Below are positions 34,447 to 45,153 of a stretch of 56,000 nt of DNA, piece by piece (positions within the stretch are counted from its first letter, which is position 1; every line of letters begins with the position of its first letter). The position numbers and the translations under genes are program-made. This stretch comes from Streptococcus mitis (GTDB lineage Bacteria > Bacillota > Bacilli > Lactobacillales > Streptococcaceae), in the NCBI RefSeq assembly GCF_000722685.1, contig NZ_JPFV01000007.1, positions 1 through 56,000 on the forward strand, in the 5' to 3' direction. The notes under the pieces were generated by a model that did no database searches, was not told the DNA's origin, and saw only the letters and a program-made list of their open reading frames with translations.

Positions 34447-34594
34447 AATTTTTTTGGCAATTCTTGCCATTCTTTTTATTAAACCGATTATTGGGATTGT
34501 GAAATTCTTTTGGATGATTATCTCTTTTGCAGTTCAATTGCTGTTTTACAAGCTATTATTTAAAATATTGGATTGGCTCTTTAAACTTATTTAG
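34443..34594 (+). pseudogene. Small membrane protein gene with a T-run frameshift
   Basis: ATG 34443 overlaps the preceding stop and has AGAGGAG in place, but after MKFF the frame runs into 15 unrelated codons and stops at 34502. If the T7 run (34449-34455) had eight T, the protein would be MKFFLAILAILFIKP... ending WLFKLI (50 residues, two membrane helices). The open frame beyond the run confirms this. The seven-T state is thus a frameshift, a slippage site or a sequence error. Confidence 0.65.
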
Positions 34595-34615
34595 ATGGTA
34601 ATCAAAATCGCAGAG

Positions 34616-34646
34616 AACTAGCAGGAACTCTACTGCTAGTTTTTTA
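34616..34646 (+). terminator. Terminator after EcsC operon
   Basis: AACTAGCAG and CTGCTAGTT with an 8-nt loop, followed by six T. Confidence 0.85.
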
Positions 34647-34659
34647 ATCTCTTTCCATA

Positions 34660-34668
34660 TGGTATAAT
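34660..34668 (+). promoter_or_regulatory. Extended -10 promoter of DUF1858-DUF438 operon
   Basis: TGG-TATAAT at 34660-34668. No good -35; the position falls in the T run of the preceding terminator. Confidence 0.65.
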
Positions 34669-34710
34669 ATAAGCAGTAAAATCATTTTAGAACATTCAAT
34701 GGAGGTCGTC

Positions 34711-34944
34711 ATGGACAATATCATCGATGTGTCAATTCCCGTTGCAGAAGTGGTGGACAAGCATCCAGAGGTCTTAGAGATTCTAGTGGAGTTGGGTTTT
34801 AAACCCCTTGCCAATCCCTTAATGCGCAATACAGTTGGTCGTAAAGTATCGCTTAAGCAGGGTTCTAAGCTTGAAGGAACTCCTATGGACAAGATTGTTC
34901 GCACACTGGAAGCAAACGGCTACGAAGTGATTGGGTTAGACTAA
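34711..34944 (+). CDS. DUF1858 domain protein
   Basis: A 77-residue protein matching DUF1858/ScdA_N (VAEVVDKHPEVLEILVELGFKPLANPLM). The domain is often fused to hybrid-cluster or iron-sulfur repair proteins and is paired here with a hemerythrin-like partner. ATG 34711 follows GGAGGTCGTC. A start further upstream lacks a site. The stop shares a base with the ATG of the next gene (TAATG). Confidence 0.85.
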   Translation: MDNIIDVSIPVAEVVDKHPEVLEILVELGFKPLANPLMRNTVGRKVSLKQGSKLEGTPMDKIVRTLEANGYEVIGLD

Positions 34945-36278
34945 TGGTAGATGAACGGATTCATGTCCTGCGGGATATTTTGTTAGAATTGCACAATGGT
35001 GCCTCTCCTGAGTCGGTTCAGGAGCGTTTTGATGCGACCTTTACAGGTGTATCGGCCATTGAGATTTCCCTTATGGAGCACGAGCTGATGAACTCAGACT
35101 CAGGTGTCACCTTTGAAGATGTCATGGAACTCTGTGATGTCCATGCCAATCTTTTTAAAAATGCTGTTAAGGGTGTCGAAGTAGAGGATACCGAGCATCC
35201 TGGCCACCCAGTTCGGGTCTTTAAGGAAGAAAATCTGGCTCTCCGTGCTGCCTTGATTCGCATTCGGAGATTGTTAGATACCTATGAGTCTATGGAAGAT
35301 GAGGAAATGCTGGCGGAGATGTGCAAGGGTTTGGTGCGTCAGATGGGACTTGTGGGGCAATTTGACATTCACTACCAGCGTAAGGAAGAGCTCTTCTTCC
35401 CCATCATGGAGAGCTATGGTCACGATTCACCTCCTAAGGTCATGTGGGGAGTGGATGATCAGATCAGGGAACTCTTTCAAACAGCTTTAGCGACAGCCAA
35501 GTCACTACCAGAAGTGTCAATTAGCAGCGTAAAAGAAGCTTTTGAAGCCTTTGCGACAGAGTTTGAAAGTATGATTTTCAAAGAAGAGTCCATCCTTCTC
35601 ATGATTCTCCTTGAGTCCTTCACCCAAGATGACTGGCTTCAGATTGCGGAGGAGAGCGACGCCTATGGCTATGCCATCATCCGTCCGTCTGAGAAATGGG
35701 TACCAGAACGCCAGAGTTTTGTTGAGGAAGATAGTGCAGAGGAGTCTGTACAGCTAGATACGGCAGAGGGTCAAGTTCAGCAAGTTATCGATACGCCAGA
35801 AGGGCAGTTTACCATTACCTTTACCCCTAAGGAAAAGGAAGCAGTGTTGGACCGCCATAGTCAACAGGTTTTTGGGAATGGCTATCTTTCAGTCGAGCAG
35901 GCCAATCTGATCCTCGATCACCTCCCCATGGAAATTACCTTTGTCAATAAAGACGATATTTTCCAGTATTACAATGACAATACGCCAGCTGATGAGATGA
36001 TTTTCAAACGAACACCGTCCCAAGTTGGGCGCAATGTTGAACTCTGCCATCCGCCTAAGTACTTGGACAAGGTCAAGACTATCATGAAGGGACTTCGTGA
36101 GGGGACCAAGGATAAGTATGAAATGTGGTTCAAGTCTGAGTCGCGAGGCAAGTTTGTCCACATCACTTACGCAGCAGTGCACGATGAAGAGGGAGAATTC
36201 CAAGGTGTGTTGGAGTATGTTCAGGATATTCAGCCCTACCGTGAGATTGACACGGACTATTTCCGTGGATTAGAATAA
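34944..36278 (+). CDS. DUF438 / hemerythrin-HHE / PAS protein
   Basis: A 444-residue cytoplasmic protein. The N-terminal DUF438 domain covers residues 1-75. A hemerythrin-like helical bundle is centred on residues 80-230, with metal-ligand candidates in DVHANLF, HPGHPVRVF, HYQRKEELFFP and EEESILL-type motifs. A C-terminal PAS-like domain (about residues 310-440) begins YLSVEQANLILDHLP. The family is thought to sense oxygen or nitric oxide, or to aid iron-sulfur cluster repair. It is translationally coupled to the DUF1858 protein. The individual metal ligands are not verified. Confidence 0.85.
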   Translation: MVDERIHVLRDILLELHNGASPESVQERFDATFTGVSAIEISLMEHELMNSDSGVTFEDVMELCDVHANLFKNAVKGVEVEDTEHPGHPVRVFKEENLALRAALIRIRRLLDTYESMEDEEMLAEMCKGLVRQMGLVGQFDIHYQRKEELFFPIMESYGHDSPPKVMWGVDDQIRELFQTALATAKSLPEVSISSVKEAFEAFATEFESMIFKEESILLMILLESFTQDDWLQIAEESDAYGYAIIRPSEKWVPERQSFVEEDSAEESVQLDTAEGQVQQVIDTPEGQFTITFTPKEKEAVLDRHSQQVFGNGYLSVEQANLILDHLPMEITFVNKDDIFQYYNDNTPADEMIFKRTPSQVGRNVELCHPPKYLDKVKTIMKGLREGTKDKYEMWFKSESRGKFVHITYAAVHDEEGEFQGVLEYVQDIQPYREIDTDYFRGLE

Positions 36279-36287
36279 GGAGAAAAA

Positions 36288-36542
36288 ATGAGTTACGAAC
36301 AAGAATTTATGAAGGAATTTGAAGCTTGGGTCAATACCCAAATCATGATCAACGACATGGCGCATAAGGAAAGTCAAAAAGTCTACGAAGAAGACCAAGA
36401 CGAGCGTGCCAAAGATGCTATGATTCGCTACGAAAGCCGCTTGGATGCCTATCAGTTCTTGCTTGGAAAATTTGATAATTTCAAAGCAGGCAAGGGATTC
36501 CATGATTTGCCAGATGGATTGTTTGGTGAGCGAAATTATTAA
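36288..36542 (+). CDS. DUF1912 family protein
   Basis: An 84-residue acidic helical protein (SYEQEFMKEFEAWVNTQI, LDAYQFLLGKFDNFKAGKGF) matching the streptococcal DUF1912 family of unknown function. AAGGAG lies 6 nt before the ATG. It begins 9 nt after the PAS protein gene and is in the same transcript. Confidence 0.82.
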   Translation: MSYEQEFMKEFEAWVNTQIMINDMAHKESQKVYEEDQDERAKDAMIRYESRLDAYQFLLGKFDNFKAGKGFHDLPDGLFGERNY

Positions 36543-36637
36543 ACGAGAAAGGTTCTTGATTTTTTACTAAAATCTTGATAGAATATTTATATTAAATCCT
36601 TGTCAGAGCAGGGGTTTTTTATTGAAAGGATTTTATC

Positions 36638-37033
36638 ATGTCAAAGAAACTCAATCGTAAAAAACAATTACGAAATAGCCTCCGTCGCGCAGGTGCCTTT
36701 TCAAGTACTGTGACTAAGGTTGTAGAAGAGACAAAGAAAGTCGTGAAACGTGCAGAGCAGTCAGCAAGCCAAGCTGGTAAGGCTGTTTCTAAAAAAGTTG
36801 AACAAGCAGTCGAAGCTACCAAAGAACAAGCTCAAAAAGTAGCCAATTCTGTCGAAGATTTTGCAGCAAACTTGGGTGGACTTCCACTTGACCGTGCCAA
36901 AACTTTCTATGATGAAGGTATCAAGTCTGCTTCAGATTTCAAAAACTGGACTGAAAAAGAACTCCTTGCCTTGAAAGGAATCGGCCCAGCTACCATCAAG
37001 AAATTGAAAGAAAATGGCATCAAGTTCAAGTAA
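36638..37033 (+). CDS. Lys/Ala-rich protein with C-terminal helix-hairpin-helix
   Basis: A 131-residue basic protein. The N-terminal half is a lysine-, alanine- and glutamate-rich helix of histone-H1-like composition (KKVEQAVEATKEQAQKV). The C-terminal HhH motif is ELLALKGIGPATIKKLKENG. It probably binds DNA or RNA. AAAGGA precedes ATG 36638. No enzymatic domain is visible. Confidence 0.82.
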   Translation: MSKKLNRKKQLRNSLRRAGAFSSTVTKVVEETKKVVKRAEQSASQAGKAVSKKVEQAVEATKEQAQKVANSVEDFAANLGGLPLDRAKTFYDEGIKSASDFKNWTEKELLALKGIGPATIKKLKENGIKFK

Positions 37034-37046
37034 TATTTCTTGTGCC

Positions 37047-37075
37047 TTGCATTTCCGAAAAAATCTTGCTACAAT
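37047..37075 (+). promoter_or_regulatory. Promoter of the T-box operon
   Basis: TTGCAT (37047-37052), 17 bp, extended -10 TGC-TACAAT (37070-37075). Confidence 0.82.
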
Positions 37076-37081
37076 AGAGCC

Positions 37082-37290
37082 ATTAGAGGTGTTTTGAATC
37101 CCACATTTTACAGAAAGTGGCGGCGCTGAGAAGTCCACAAATGTGTCAAAACTAGTTGCTAATGGGTGAAAAATTGAAATAAAAGTGTCTTTTTGTTTTA
37201 AAGACGAGAGTTGCGGGCGCTGCCCGAAATTGGGTGGTACCGCGGATAGCACATTCGTCCCTGTCATATAGATGGCAGGGCTTTTCTTTT
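37082..37290 (+). promoter_or_regulatory. T-box riboswitch, valine specific
   Basis: The antiterminator bulge region reads GGGTGGTACCGCGG (37232-37245), the T-box hallmark. A terminator stem CCCTGTCAT/ATGGCAGGG (37259-37280) is followed by CTTTTCTTTT. Stem I is closed by GTTTT/AAAAC around an internal loop; GTC at 37145-37147 sits at the specifier place, a valine codon. The valS gene is the fourth gene downstream, in agreement. Uncharged tRNA-Val would let transcription continue. Confidence 0.9.
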
Positions 37291-37314
37291 GTATCTTGGT
37301 CAAAGGAGGTTGTT

Positions 37315-37827
37315 ATGAAGCAATCTTTTAACACAAGTAAACTATATTATGGCTTTCCGATCTTCATTTTGGGGTATCAGGACCAGAATTTTGGACACAA
37401 TATAACGACTTGCAGCTCATCTTATAGTCTGGGAGATTGGCTAGTTATCGGTGTTGGTTCTGAGGAAAATGCGGCTGAGCAGATTAAGCATTATCAACAG
37501 TTCACCGTGAATATCCCTGATGAAAATCTCATGCTCGAGATGGAGCAGGCTGGTTTTATCAGTCATCGAGAGAAATTGAAACACCTGGGGCTAGACTACG
37601 AGATTTCTGAACAGACTCATGCTCCGATTTTGGAATCTTGTCCAGTTGTTTTGGATTGCCAAGTAGATCGGATTGTCGAAGAAGATGAAATCTGCCACAT
37701 CTTTGCTAAGATTCTGGATCGACTGGCTAATCCTGAACTTTTGGATGATAAGGGACATTTTAAAAATGACCGTTTTTCGCCGACTTACTTTATGGGGACG
37801 GTCACCAGCGCGTTTATCGCTATTTAG
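37315..37827 (+). CDS. Flavin reductase-like protein, C-terminus frameshifted
   Basis: 170 residues as read. It has the flavin-reductase-like fold (TTCSSSYSLGDWLVIGVGSEENA and FTVNIPDENLMLEMEQAGF regions) and probably binds FMN. After YFMG the frame changes. With one more G in the run at 37794-37797 the protein would continue DGHQRVYRYLDNRVDPMGS and end at TGA 37890-37892, overlapping the next gene's start. The present end is therefore a likely frameshift or sequence error. It is the first gene under the valine T-box, and GGAGG precedes ATG 37315. Confidence 0.78.
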   Translation: MKQSFNTSKLYYGFPIFILGYQDQNFGHNITTCSSSYSLGDWLVIGVGSEENAAEQIKHYQQFTVNIPDENLMLEMEQAGFISHREKLKHLGLDYEISEQTHAPILESCPVVLDCQVDRIVEEDEICHIFAKILDRLANPELLDDKGHFKNDRFSPTYFMGTVTSAFIAI

Positions 37828-37878
37828 ATAACCGTGTTGACCCTATGGGGAGCTTCATAAAGAAAGCGAGGAAGAAGG

Positions 37879-38439
37879 ATGACAAGAGCTGAGTTGCCAG
37901 ATAAAATCGAAACAGAACGTCTCGTTTTACGAGTCCGCACAGTGGCGGATGCTGAGGATATCTTTGATTATGCTAGTCGTCCAGAAGTTTCTTACCCAGC
38001 AGGTTTTCCACCTGTCAAGACCTTGGAAGATGAGATTTATTATCTGGAGCATATCCTTCCTGAACGTAATAAAAAGGAGAATCTCCCAGCTGGCTATGGG
38101 ATTGTCGTCAAAGGAACCGATAAAGTCATTGGTTCTGTTGACTTCAATCACCGTCACGAAGATGATGTACTGGAGATTGGCTACACCTTGCACCCAGACT
38201 ATTGGGGACGCGGTTATGTGCCAGAAGCAGCGCGTGCCTTGATTGACTTAGCCTTTAAAGATTTGGGTCTTCACAAGATTGAACTCTCTTGCTTTGGTTA
38301 CAATATCCAAAGTCAACGAGTCGCAGAAAAACTTGGATTTACCCTCGAAGCTCGTATAAGAGATCGCAAAGATGCCGAAGGCAATCGCTGTGATGATTTG
38401 AGATATGGCTTGCTGAGGAGTGAGTGGGAGGTAATTTGA
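37879..38439 (+). CDS. GNAT acetyltransferase (RimJ/RimL type)
   Basis: A 186-residue N-acetyltransferase with the motifs IETERLVLR, IGYTLHPDYWGRGYVPEA (acetyl-CoA loop) and LSCFGYNIQSQRVAEKLGF. Its substrate is unknown; a protein N-terminus or a small amine is possible. GAGGAAGAAGG precedes ATG 37879. The stop overlaps the next start (TGATG). It is part of the T-box operon. Confidence 0.87.
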   Translation: MTRAELPDKIETERLVLRVRTVADAEDIFDYASRPEVSYPAGFPPVKTLEDEIYYLEHILPERNKKENLPAGYGIVVKGTDKVIGSVDFNHRHEDDVLEIGYTLHPDYWGRGYVPEAARALIDLAFKDLGLHKIELSCFGYNIQSQRVAEKLGFTLEARIRDRKDAEGNRCDDLRYGLLRSEWEVI

Positions 38440-38996
38440 TGCATCTTTTCATCATTGGTGCTCCAGCATCAGGAAAAATGACGATTGGTCAAGAACTGTC
38501 TCTACTGACGGATTCTACCCTCTTTTATAACCATCAAGCCATCGATTTTGCACTAGAAATCTATCAGGATTATACCGAGGAGATGTGGGAATTTGTTCGT
38601 GGAATCACCTTTTCTTTCCTTGGAGCAAGTGCAAGAAATCAGCGATCAGTAATTTTAACTGACGTAATTGATTTTTCAAATCAGTACCAGCTGATGTATT
38701 TAAAGCAAATTCAGGATTTATTGGGTAACTTTCATCAAGAGATTCTGTTTGTTGAGTTGGAAACAAGTCTTGAAGAGCGTTTACGTCGAAATCGAACGGA
38801 GAACCGGTTGAAGCACAAGCCCTTGAAACGGCATATTGAGATATCTGAAAGAGAAATTTTGGAGACCACTGAAACACTTCAATTAAATTCCCAATGTCAA
38901 CCTAATGAGTTACACCACTACCTTAAAATAAATAATACGAATCTGTCTGCAGCCGAAGTTGCTAAGCAGATTCAAGATAAAATGAATACAATATAG
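38439..38996 (+). CDS. P-loop ATPase / kinase-like protein
   Basis: A 185-residue protein. The N-terminal P-loop is [11 protein letters not shown], with a following LTD and a basic [10 protein letters not shown] motif typical of small nucleotide or sugar kinases of the AAA_33 kind. ATG 38439 follows GGGAGG and overlaps the acetyltransferase stop; upstream in-frame starts lack a site. It is the third T-box gene, 13 nt before valS. The substrate is not known. Confidence 0.8.
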   Translation: MHLFIIGAPASGKMTIGQELSLLTDSTLFYNHQAIDFALEIYQDYTEEMWEFVRGITFSFLGASARNQRSVILTDVIDFSNQYQLMYLKQIQDLLGNFHQEILFVELETSLEERLRRNRTENRLKHKPLKRHIEISEREILETTETLQLNSQCQPNELHHYLKINNTNLSAAEVAKQIQDKMNTI

Positions 38997-39009
38997 AAAG
39001 GACAAACAC

Positions 39010-41661
39010 ATGTCTAAAGAACTTTCACCTAAATACAATCCAGCCGAGGTTGAGGCTGGTCGTTACCAAAAATGGCTTGACGCTGATGTTTTCAAGCCTT
39101 CAGGAGACCAAAAGGCTAAGCCTTATTCTATCGTTATTCCACCACCAAACGTAACTGGTAAACTTCACCTTGGTCACGCTTGGGATACGACTTTGCAAGA
39201 TATCATCATCCGTCAAAAACGCATGCAAGGTTTTGATACTCTTTGGCTTCCAGGGATGGACCACGCGGGGATTGCCACTCAGGCTAAGGTTGAGGAGCGC
39301 TTGCGTGGGGAGAGCATTACGCGTTACGACTTGGGTCGTGAAAAATTCCTCGAGAAAGTCTGGGAATGGAAAGACGAATATGCGACGACCATCAAGGAAC
39401 AATGGGGTAAGATGGGGCTCTCTGTAGACTACTCTCGCGAGCGTTTCACCCTTGACGAAGGTTTGTCAAAAGCCGTTCGCAAGGTCTTTGTGGACCTTTA
39501 CAAGAAAGGCTGGATCTACCGTGGTGAGTTTATCATCAACTGGGACCCAGCTGCACGAACAGCCCTTTCTGATATTGAAGTTATTCACAAGGATGTCGAA
39601 GGTGCCTTCTACCATATGAACTACATGCTGGAAGATGGTTCACGCGCCCTTGAAGTAGCGACTACTCGTCCTGAGACCATGTTTGGGGACGTTGCCGTTG
39701 CGGTCAATCCAGAAGATCCACGTTACAAGGATTTGATTGGTAAAAATGTCATCCTTCCAATCGCTAATAAATTGATCCCAATCGTTGGGGATGAGCACGC
39801 AGATCCTGAGTTTGGTACGGGTGTCGTGAAAATCACACCTGCCCATGATCCAAACGATTTCTTGGTTGGTCAACGCCATAACTTGCCACAAGTCAACGTC
39901 ATGAACGATGACGGAACTATGAATGACTTGGCCTTTGAATTTGTAGGCATGGACCGTTTTGAAGCTCGTAAGGCGGTCGTTGCTAAGCTGGAAGAAATCG
40001 GTGCCCTCGTTAAAATCGAAAAACGTGTCCACAGTGTTGGTCATTCAGAACGTACAGGTGTTGTAGTCGAACCACGCTTGTCAACGCAATGGTTCGTCAA
40101 GATGGACCAATTGGCCAAGAATGCTATTGCCAACCAAGACACAGAGGACAAGGTCGAATTCTACCCACCTCGTTTCAACGATACTTTCCTTCAATGGATG
40201 GAAAATGTTCACGACTGGGTTATCTCTCGTCAGCTCTGGTGGGGTCACCAAATCCCTGCTTGGTACAATGCTGAGGGTGAAATGTACGTCGGTGAAGAAG
40301 CTCCAGAAGGTGACGGATGGACACAAGATGAAGACGTCTTGGATACTTGGTTCAGTTCTGCCCTTTGGCCATTCTCAACTATGGGCTGGCCGGATGTCGA
40401 CTCAGAAGATTTCAAACGTTACTTCCCAACTTCAACCTTGGTAACAGGTTACGATATCATCTTCTTCTGGGTGTCTCGTATGATTTTCCAATCATTGGAA
40501 TTCACAGGCCGTCAGCCATTCCAAAACGTCCTTATCCACGGTCTCATCCGTGACGAGCAAGGACGCAAGATGTCTAAGTCTCTCGGTAACGGGATTGACC
40601 CAATGGATGTTATCGAGAAATACGGTGCCGATGCCCTACGTTGGTTCCTTTCAAACGGTTCTGCACCAGGCCAAGACGTGCGCTTCTCTTACGAGAAAAT
40701 GGATGCTTCATGGAACTTCATTAACAAGATCTGGAACATCTCGCGCTACATTCTCATGAACAATGAAGGCTTGACCCTTGAGCAAGCAACTGCTAATGTG
40801 GAAAAAGTTGCCAACAAGGAAGCTGGAAATGTCACAGACCGCTGGATTCTCCACAACCTCAATGAAACCATCGGAAAAGCTACTGCCAACTTCGATAAGT
40901 TTGAATTTGGTGTGGCTGGTCACATCCTCTACAACTTCATCTGGGATGAGTTTGCGGACTGGTACGTTGAGTTGACTAAGGAAGTTCTTTATAGTGACAA
41001 CGAAGAAGAGAAAGTCATCACACGTTCTGTTCTCCTTTACACCTTGGACAAGATCCTTCGTCTCCTTCACCCAATCATGCCATTCGTGACAGAGGAAATC
41101 TTTGGACAAATCTCAGAAGGTTCTATCGTTACAGCAGAATACCCAACTGTCAACCCAGCCTTTGAAGATCTTGCTGCCCACACTGGTGTTGAAAGTCTCA
41201 AAGACTTGATCCGTGCTGTTCGTAATGCGCGTGCAGAAGTAAACGTAGCGCCAAGCAAACCTATCACAATCCTTGTTAAAACAAGCGATAGCAACTTGGA
41301 AACCTTCTTTAACAGCAATGTCAACTACATCAAACGCTTCACAAATCCAGAACACTTGGAAATCGCATCAACCATCCCTGCACCTGAACTTGCTATGTCA
41401 AGTGTCATTACAGGAGCAGAAATCTACTTGCCACTCGCTGACCTCCTCAATGTCGAAGAAGAACTGGCTCGTCTCGACAAGGAACTAGCTAAATGGCAAA
41501 AAGAACTGGATATGGTCGGTAAGAAACTCTCTAACGAACGCTTCGTAGCCAATGCCAAACCAGAAGTCGTCCAAAAAGAACGCGACAAACAAGCCGACTA
41601 CCAAGCCAAATACGATGCGACCGTCGCACGTATTGATGAGATGAAGAAGTTGGTGAAATAA
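39010..41661 (+). CDS. valS: Valyl-tRNA synthetase
   Basis: An 883-residue class Ia synthetase. HIGH motif in [14 protein letters not shown] (near residue 50), KMSKS in [11 protein letters not shown] (near residue 520), an editing CP1 domain between them, and a C-terminal coiled coil ([19 protein letters not shown]) that contacts tRNA. It is the last gene of the T-box operon, so charging demand controls it together with three unrelated-looking genes. AAAGGA precedes the ATG. Confidence 0.97.
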   Translation: MSKELSPKYNPAEVEAGRYQKWLDADVFKPSGDQKAKPYSIVIPPPNVTGKLHLGHAWDTTLQDIIIRQKRMQGFDTLWLPGMDHAGIATQAKVEERLRGESITRYDLGREKFLEKVWEWKDEYATTIKEQWGKMGLSVDYSRERFTLDEGLSKAVRKVFVDLYKKGWIYRGEFIINWDPAARTALSDIEVIHKDVEGAFYHMNYMLEDGSRALEVATTRPETMFGDVAVAVNPEDPRYKDLIGKNVILPIANKLIPIVGDEHADPEFGTGVVKITPAHDPNDFLVGQRHNLPQVNVMNDDGTMNDLAFEFVGMDRFEARKAVVAKLEEIGALVKIEKRVHSVGHSERTGVVVEPRLSTQWFVKMDQLAKNAIANQDTEDKVEFYPPRFNDTFLQWMENVHDWVISRQLWWGHQIPAWYNAEGEMYVGEEAPEGDGWTQDEDVLDTWFSSALWPFSTMGWPDVDSEDFKRYFPTSTLVTGYDIIFFWVSRMIFQSLEFTGRQPFQNVLIHGLIRDEQGRKMSKSLGNGIDPMDVIEKYGADALRWFLSNGSAPGQDVRFSYEKMDASWNFINKIWNISRYILMNNEGLTLEQATANVEKVANKEAGNVTDRWILHNLNETIGKATANFDKFEFGVAGHILYNFIWDEFADWYVELTKEVLYSDNEEEKVITRSVLLYTLDKILRLLHPIMPFVTEEIFGQISEGSIVTAEYPTVNPAFEDLAAHTGVESLKDLIRAVRNARAEVNVAPSKPITILVKTSDSNLETFFNSNVNYIKRFTNPEHLEIASTIPAPELAMSSVITGAEIYLPLADLLNVEEELARLDKELAKWQKELDMVGKKLSNERFVANAKPEVVQKERDKQADYQAKYDATVARIDEMKKLVK

Positions 41662-41667
41662 ACACAG

Positions 41668-41694
41668 AAACACGGTGATGAGCCGTGTTTTTTT
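41668..41694 (+). terminator. valS terminator
   Basis: AAACACGG-tgatgag-CCGTGTTT followed by T. Confidence 0.88.
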
Positions 41695-41731
41695 GGTATA
41701 ATGAAATCAATATCTATTGATGGAGAAAGTG

Positions 41732-42487
41732 ATGTCTAAACACCCTCATTATGAATTGTTAAATTTGATTGGCTACGGTCTTGCCAAGTTTGACAAGCTT
41801 TTTATAAAAGAATTTCAATGTTCTAGTAAGTCGGAGTTTTATCGCTATGTGGTTTCTCTGGGAATTGCTGAAACAACTGGAGTTGTAAAAAATAGAATGG
41901 ACTTATTCGATCCTTATTTTGACAATAATCGAAAAGGGTGGTGGCAGAAAGCTGAAGTTTACCGTTTTCGTAAAGATTTAATTGACATGATGTTTGGGAA
42001 TGAAGATGTTCATAGTTATGCTGAAATAGTTAAAATGTTACTTGCCAGCGAAGGAAAGAAAACAGGTATTACTACCATTGAAAAGCCAATAATCCGAACT
42101 AAATTCAAACGTCTACAAGAAACTGGAATGGAAGCAGAAAATTACTTTATACTCCATTTTGATAAAGAAGAAAAATTTCAAGGTGGACAATTAACCGACG
42201 CCCGCCTCTATGGCGATGGATATGATTTCCAAGTAGATGTTCAAGAACATTCTTACCTTGCTGAAGTTAAAGGTATTCGAAAACCTAAAGGACGGATTCG
42301 TTTGACTGCCAGAGAATTTGAAAAAGCCAAGGAGTTTCAATCGGATTTTATTTTATCCTTGGTCACAAACCTTGATGATATTCCAAAGTTAGTGCTAGTT
42401 GATAATCCTTTAAAACATTTTGAGTTTAAAAAGAATATTATCAAAAATGAAATCATTGAATATAGAAGCTTAGAAGATTTGTATTAG
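41732..42487 (+). CDS. DUF3883 nuclease-like protein
   Basis: A 251-residue protein with the DUF3883 pattern at the C-terminal half: GYDFQVDVQEHSYLAEVKGIR, then RIRLTAREFEKAKEF. The D...EVK residues resemble the PD-(D/E)xK nuclease core often seen in restriction or defence proteins. The N-terminal half (residues 1-120) is a helical domain with no known match. ATG 41732 follows GGAGAAAG. It is a single-gene unit between valS and rpoE; base composition is lower in G+C than its neighbours, which could mean transfer. Confidence 0.72.
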   Translation: MSKHPHYELLNLIGYGLAKFDKLFIKEFQCSSKSEFYRYVVSLGIAETTGVVKNRMDLFDPYFDNNRKGWWQKAEVYRFRKDLIDMMFGNEDVHSYAEIVKMLLASEGKKTGITTIEKPIIRTKFKRLQETGMEAENYFILHFDKEEKFQGGQLTDARLYGDGYDFQVDVQEHSYLAEVKGIRKPKGRIRLTAREFEKAKEFQSDFILSLVTNLDDIPKLVLVDNPLKHFEFKKNIIKNEIIEYRSLEDLY

Positions 42488-42501
42488 TTCCCCCTTAACC
42501 T

Positions 42502-42530
42502 TTGACTATTCTGCAAAATTATCGTACAAT
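42502..42530 (+). promoter_or_regulatory. rpoE promoter
   Basis: TTGACT (42502-42507), 17 bp, TACAAT (42525-42530). Confidence 0.85.
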
Positions 42531-42602
42531 AAGGAGTAAATGATAAAATGAGGTCAGAGTCTGTTTGCTCTGGCGATAGTAGTATAAATGAGGAGAAACG
42601 CT

Positions 42603-43190
42603 TTGGAATTAGAAGTATTTGCTGGGCAAGAAAAAAGTGAACTATCTATGATTGAGGTAGCGCGTGCTATCTTGGAACTTCGTGGTCGCGATCACGAGAT
42701 GCATTTTAGCGATCTTGTAAACGAAATTCAAAACTACCTTGGAACATCAAACAGCGATATCCGCGAAGCCTTGCCTTTGTTCTACACAGAGTTGAACTTT
42801 GACGGTAGCTTCATCTCACTTGGAGACAACAAATGGGGTCTTCGTTCATGGTATGGTGTAGACGAAATCGACGAGGAAATTATCGCTCTTGAAGAAAATG
42901 ATGACGATGAAGTAGCACCAAAAGCTAAGAAAAAACGTGTCAATGCCTTCATGGATGGTGATTCAGATGCCATTGACTACAATGCAGATGATCCAGAAGA
43001 CGAAGATGCATACGAAGCAGATCCGGCTCTTTCATACGATGATGAAAATCCAGATGATGAGAAAAATGAAGTGGAAGCTTATGATGCAGAAATCAACGAG
43101 ATTGCTCCTGATGACTTGGGTGAAGACGTGGATCTCAACGAAGAAGACGACGAGTTTTCAGATGATGATTCTGAAAACATAGAGGAATAA
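42603..43190 (+). CDS. rpoE: RNA polymerase delta subunit
   Basis: A 195-residue delta subunit. The N-terminal HARE-HTH domain (residues about 1-90, [20 protein letters not shown]) is followed by a very acidic disordered tail of D and E. It increases polymerase recycling and promoter specificity in Gram-positives. The start is TTG 42603, 8 nt after GAGGAG; the upstream ATG at 42588 falls on the Shine-Dalgarno and is rejected. Confidence 0.94.
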   Translation: MELEVFAGQEKSELSMIEVARAILELRGRDHEMHFSDLVNEIQNYLGTSNSDIREALPLFYTELNFDGSFISLGDNKWGLRSWYGVDEIDEEIIALEENDDDEVAPKAKKKRVNAFMDGDSDAIDYNADDPEDEDAYEADPALSYDDENPDDEKNEVEAYDAEINEIAPDDLGEDVDLNEEDDEFSDDDSENIEE

Positions 43191-43200
43191 AAGTTAGCTA

Positions 43201-43291
43201 TTGACAATTATCCTATTTTTAGGTATCATATTGTTCGGGCACCTCTTTTAGAGGTCGGGGCTCCCTAGTTCTTAGGGAGCTATTTTTGTTT
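43201..43291 (+). promoter_or_regulatory. pyrG promoter and GGGC-start attenuator
   Basis: TTGACA (43201-43206), 17 bp, TATCAT (43224-43229), and GGGC at 43237-43240 exactly at the expected +1. A small hairpin CCTC/GAGG (43242-43254) and a terminator GCTCCCTA/TAGGGAGC (43260-43280) followed by a T-rich run come next. This is the layout of the Bacillus pyrG leader, where low CTP causes G slippage at GGGC and the extra G residues pair with the C/U-rich terminator arm. Confidence 0.75.
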
Positions 43292-43414
43292 TTTCAAGAA
43301 GTTATCTTCTTGTATTTTGGTTGTGAATCTGGTGCAGTCGTTCCAGGTTATTCTTATTAGTAGGGTCTTGTTTTCTATGTCCCCTCGTAGTCAACAAGAC
43401 CTTGAGCATTTTAG

Positions 43415-45034
<1,620 letters not shown>

Positions 45035-45043
45035 CTAGATTAT

Positions 45044-45073
45044 AACCTTTGAGAAGAATCTCAGAGGTTTTTT
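45044..45073 (+). terminator. pyrG terminator
   Basis: AACCTTTGAG and CTCAGAGGTT, then a T run. Confidence 0.85.
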
Positions 45074-45153
45074 GCTTGCATATTTAGGATATGAGTTGCA
45101 AAATAAAAACATATTGATATGATTAACATAAAAAATCCTAAGGAGGAACTACA

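Noticed and set aside
34443..34502. 19-residue peptide MKFFWQFLP as a real product
   Set aside because: It is better explained as a frameshift of the 50-residue membrane protein; the open frame after the T run fits the longer product.
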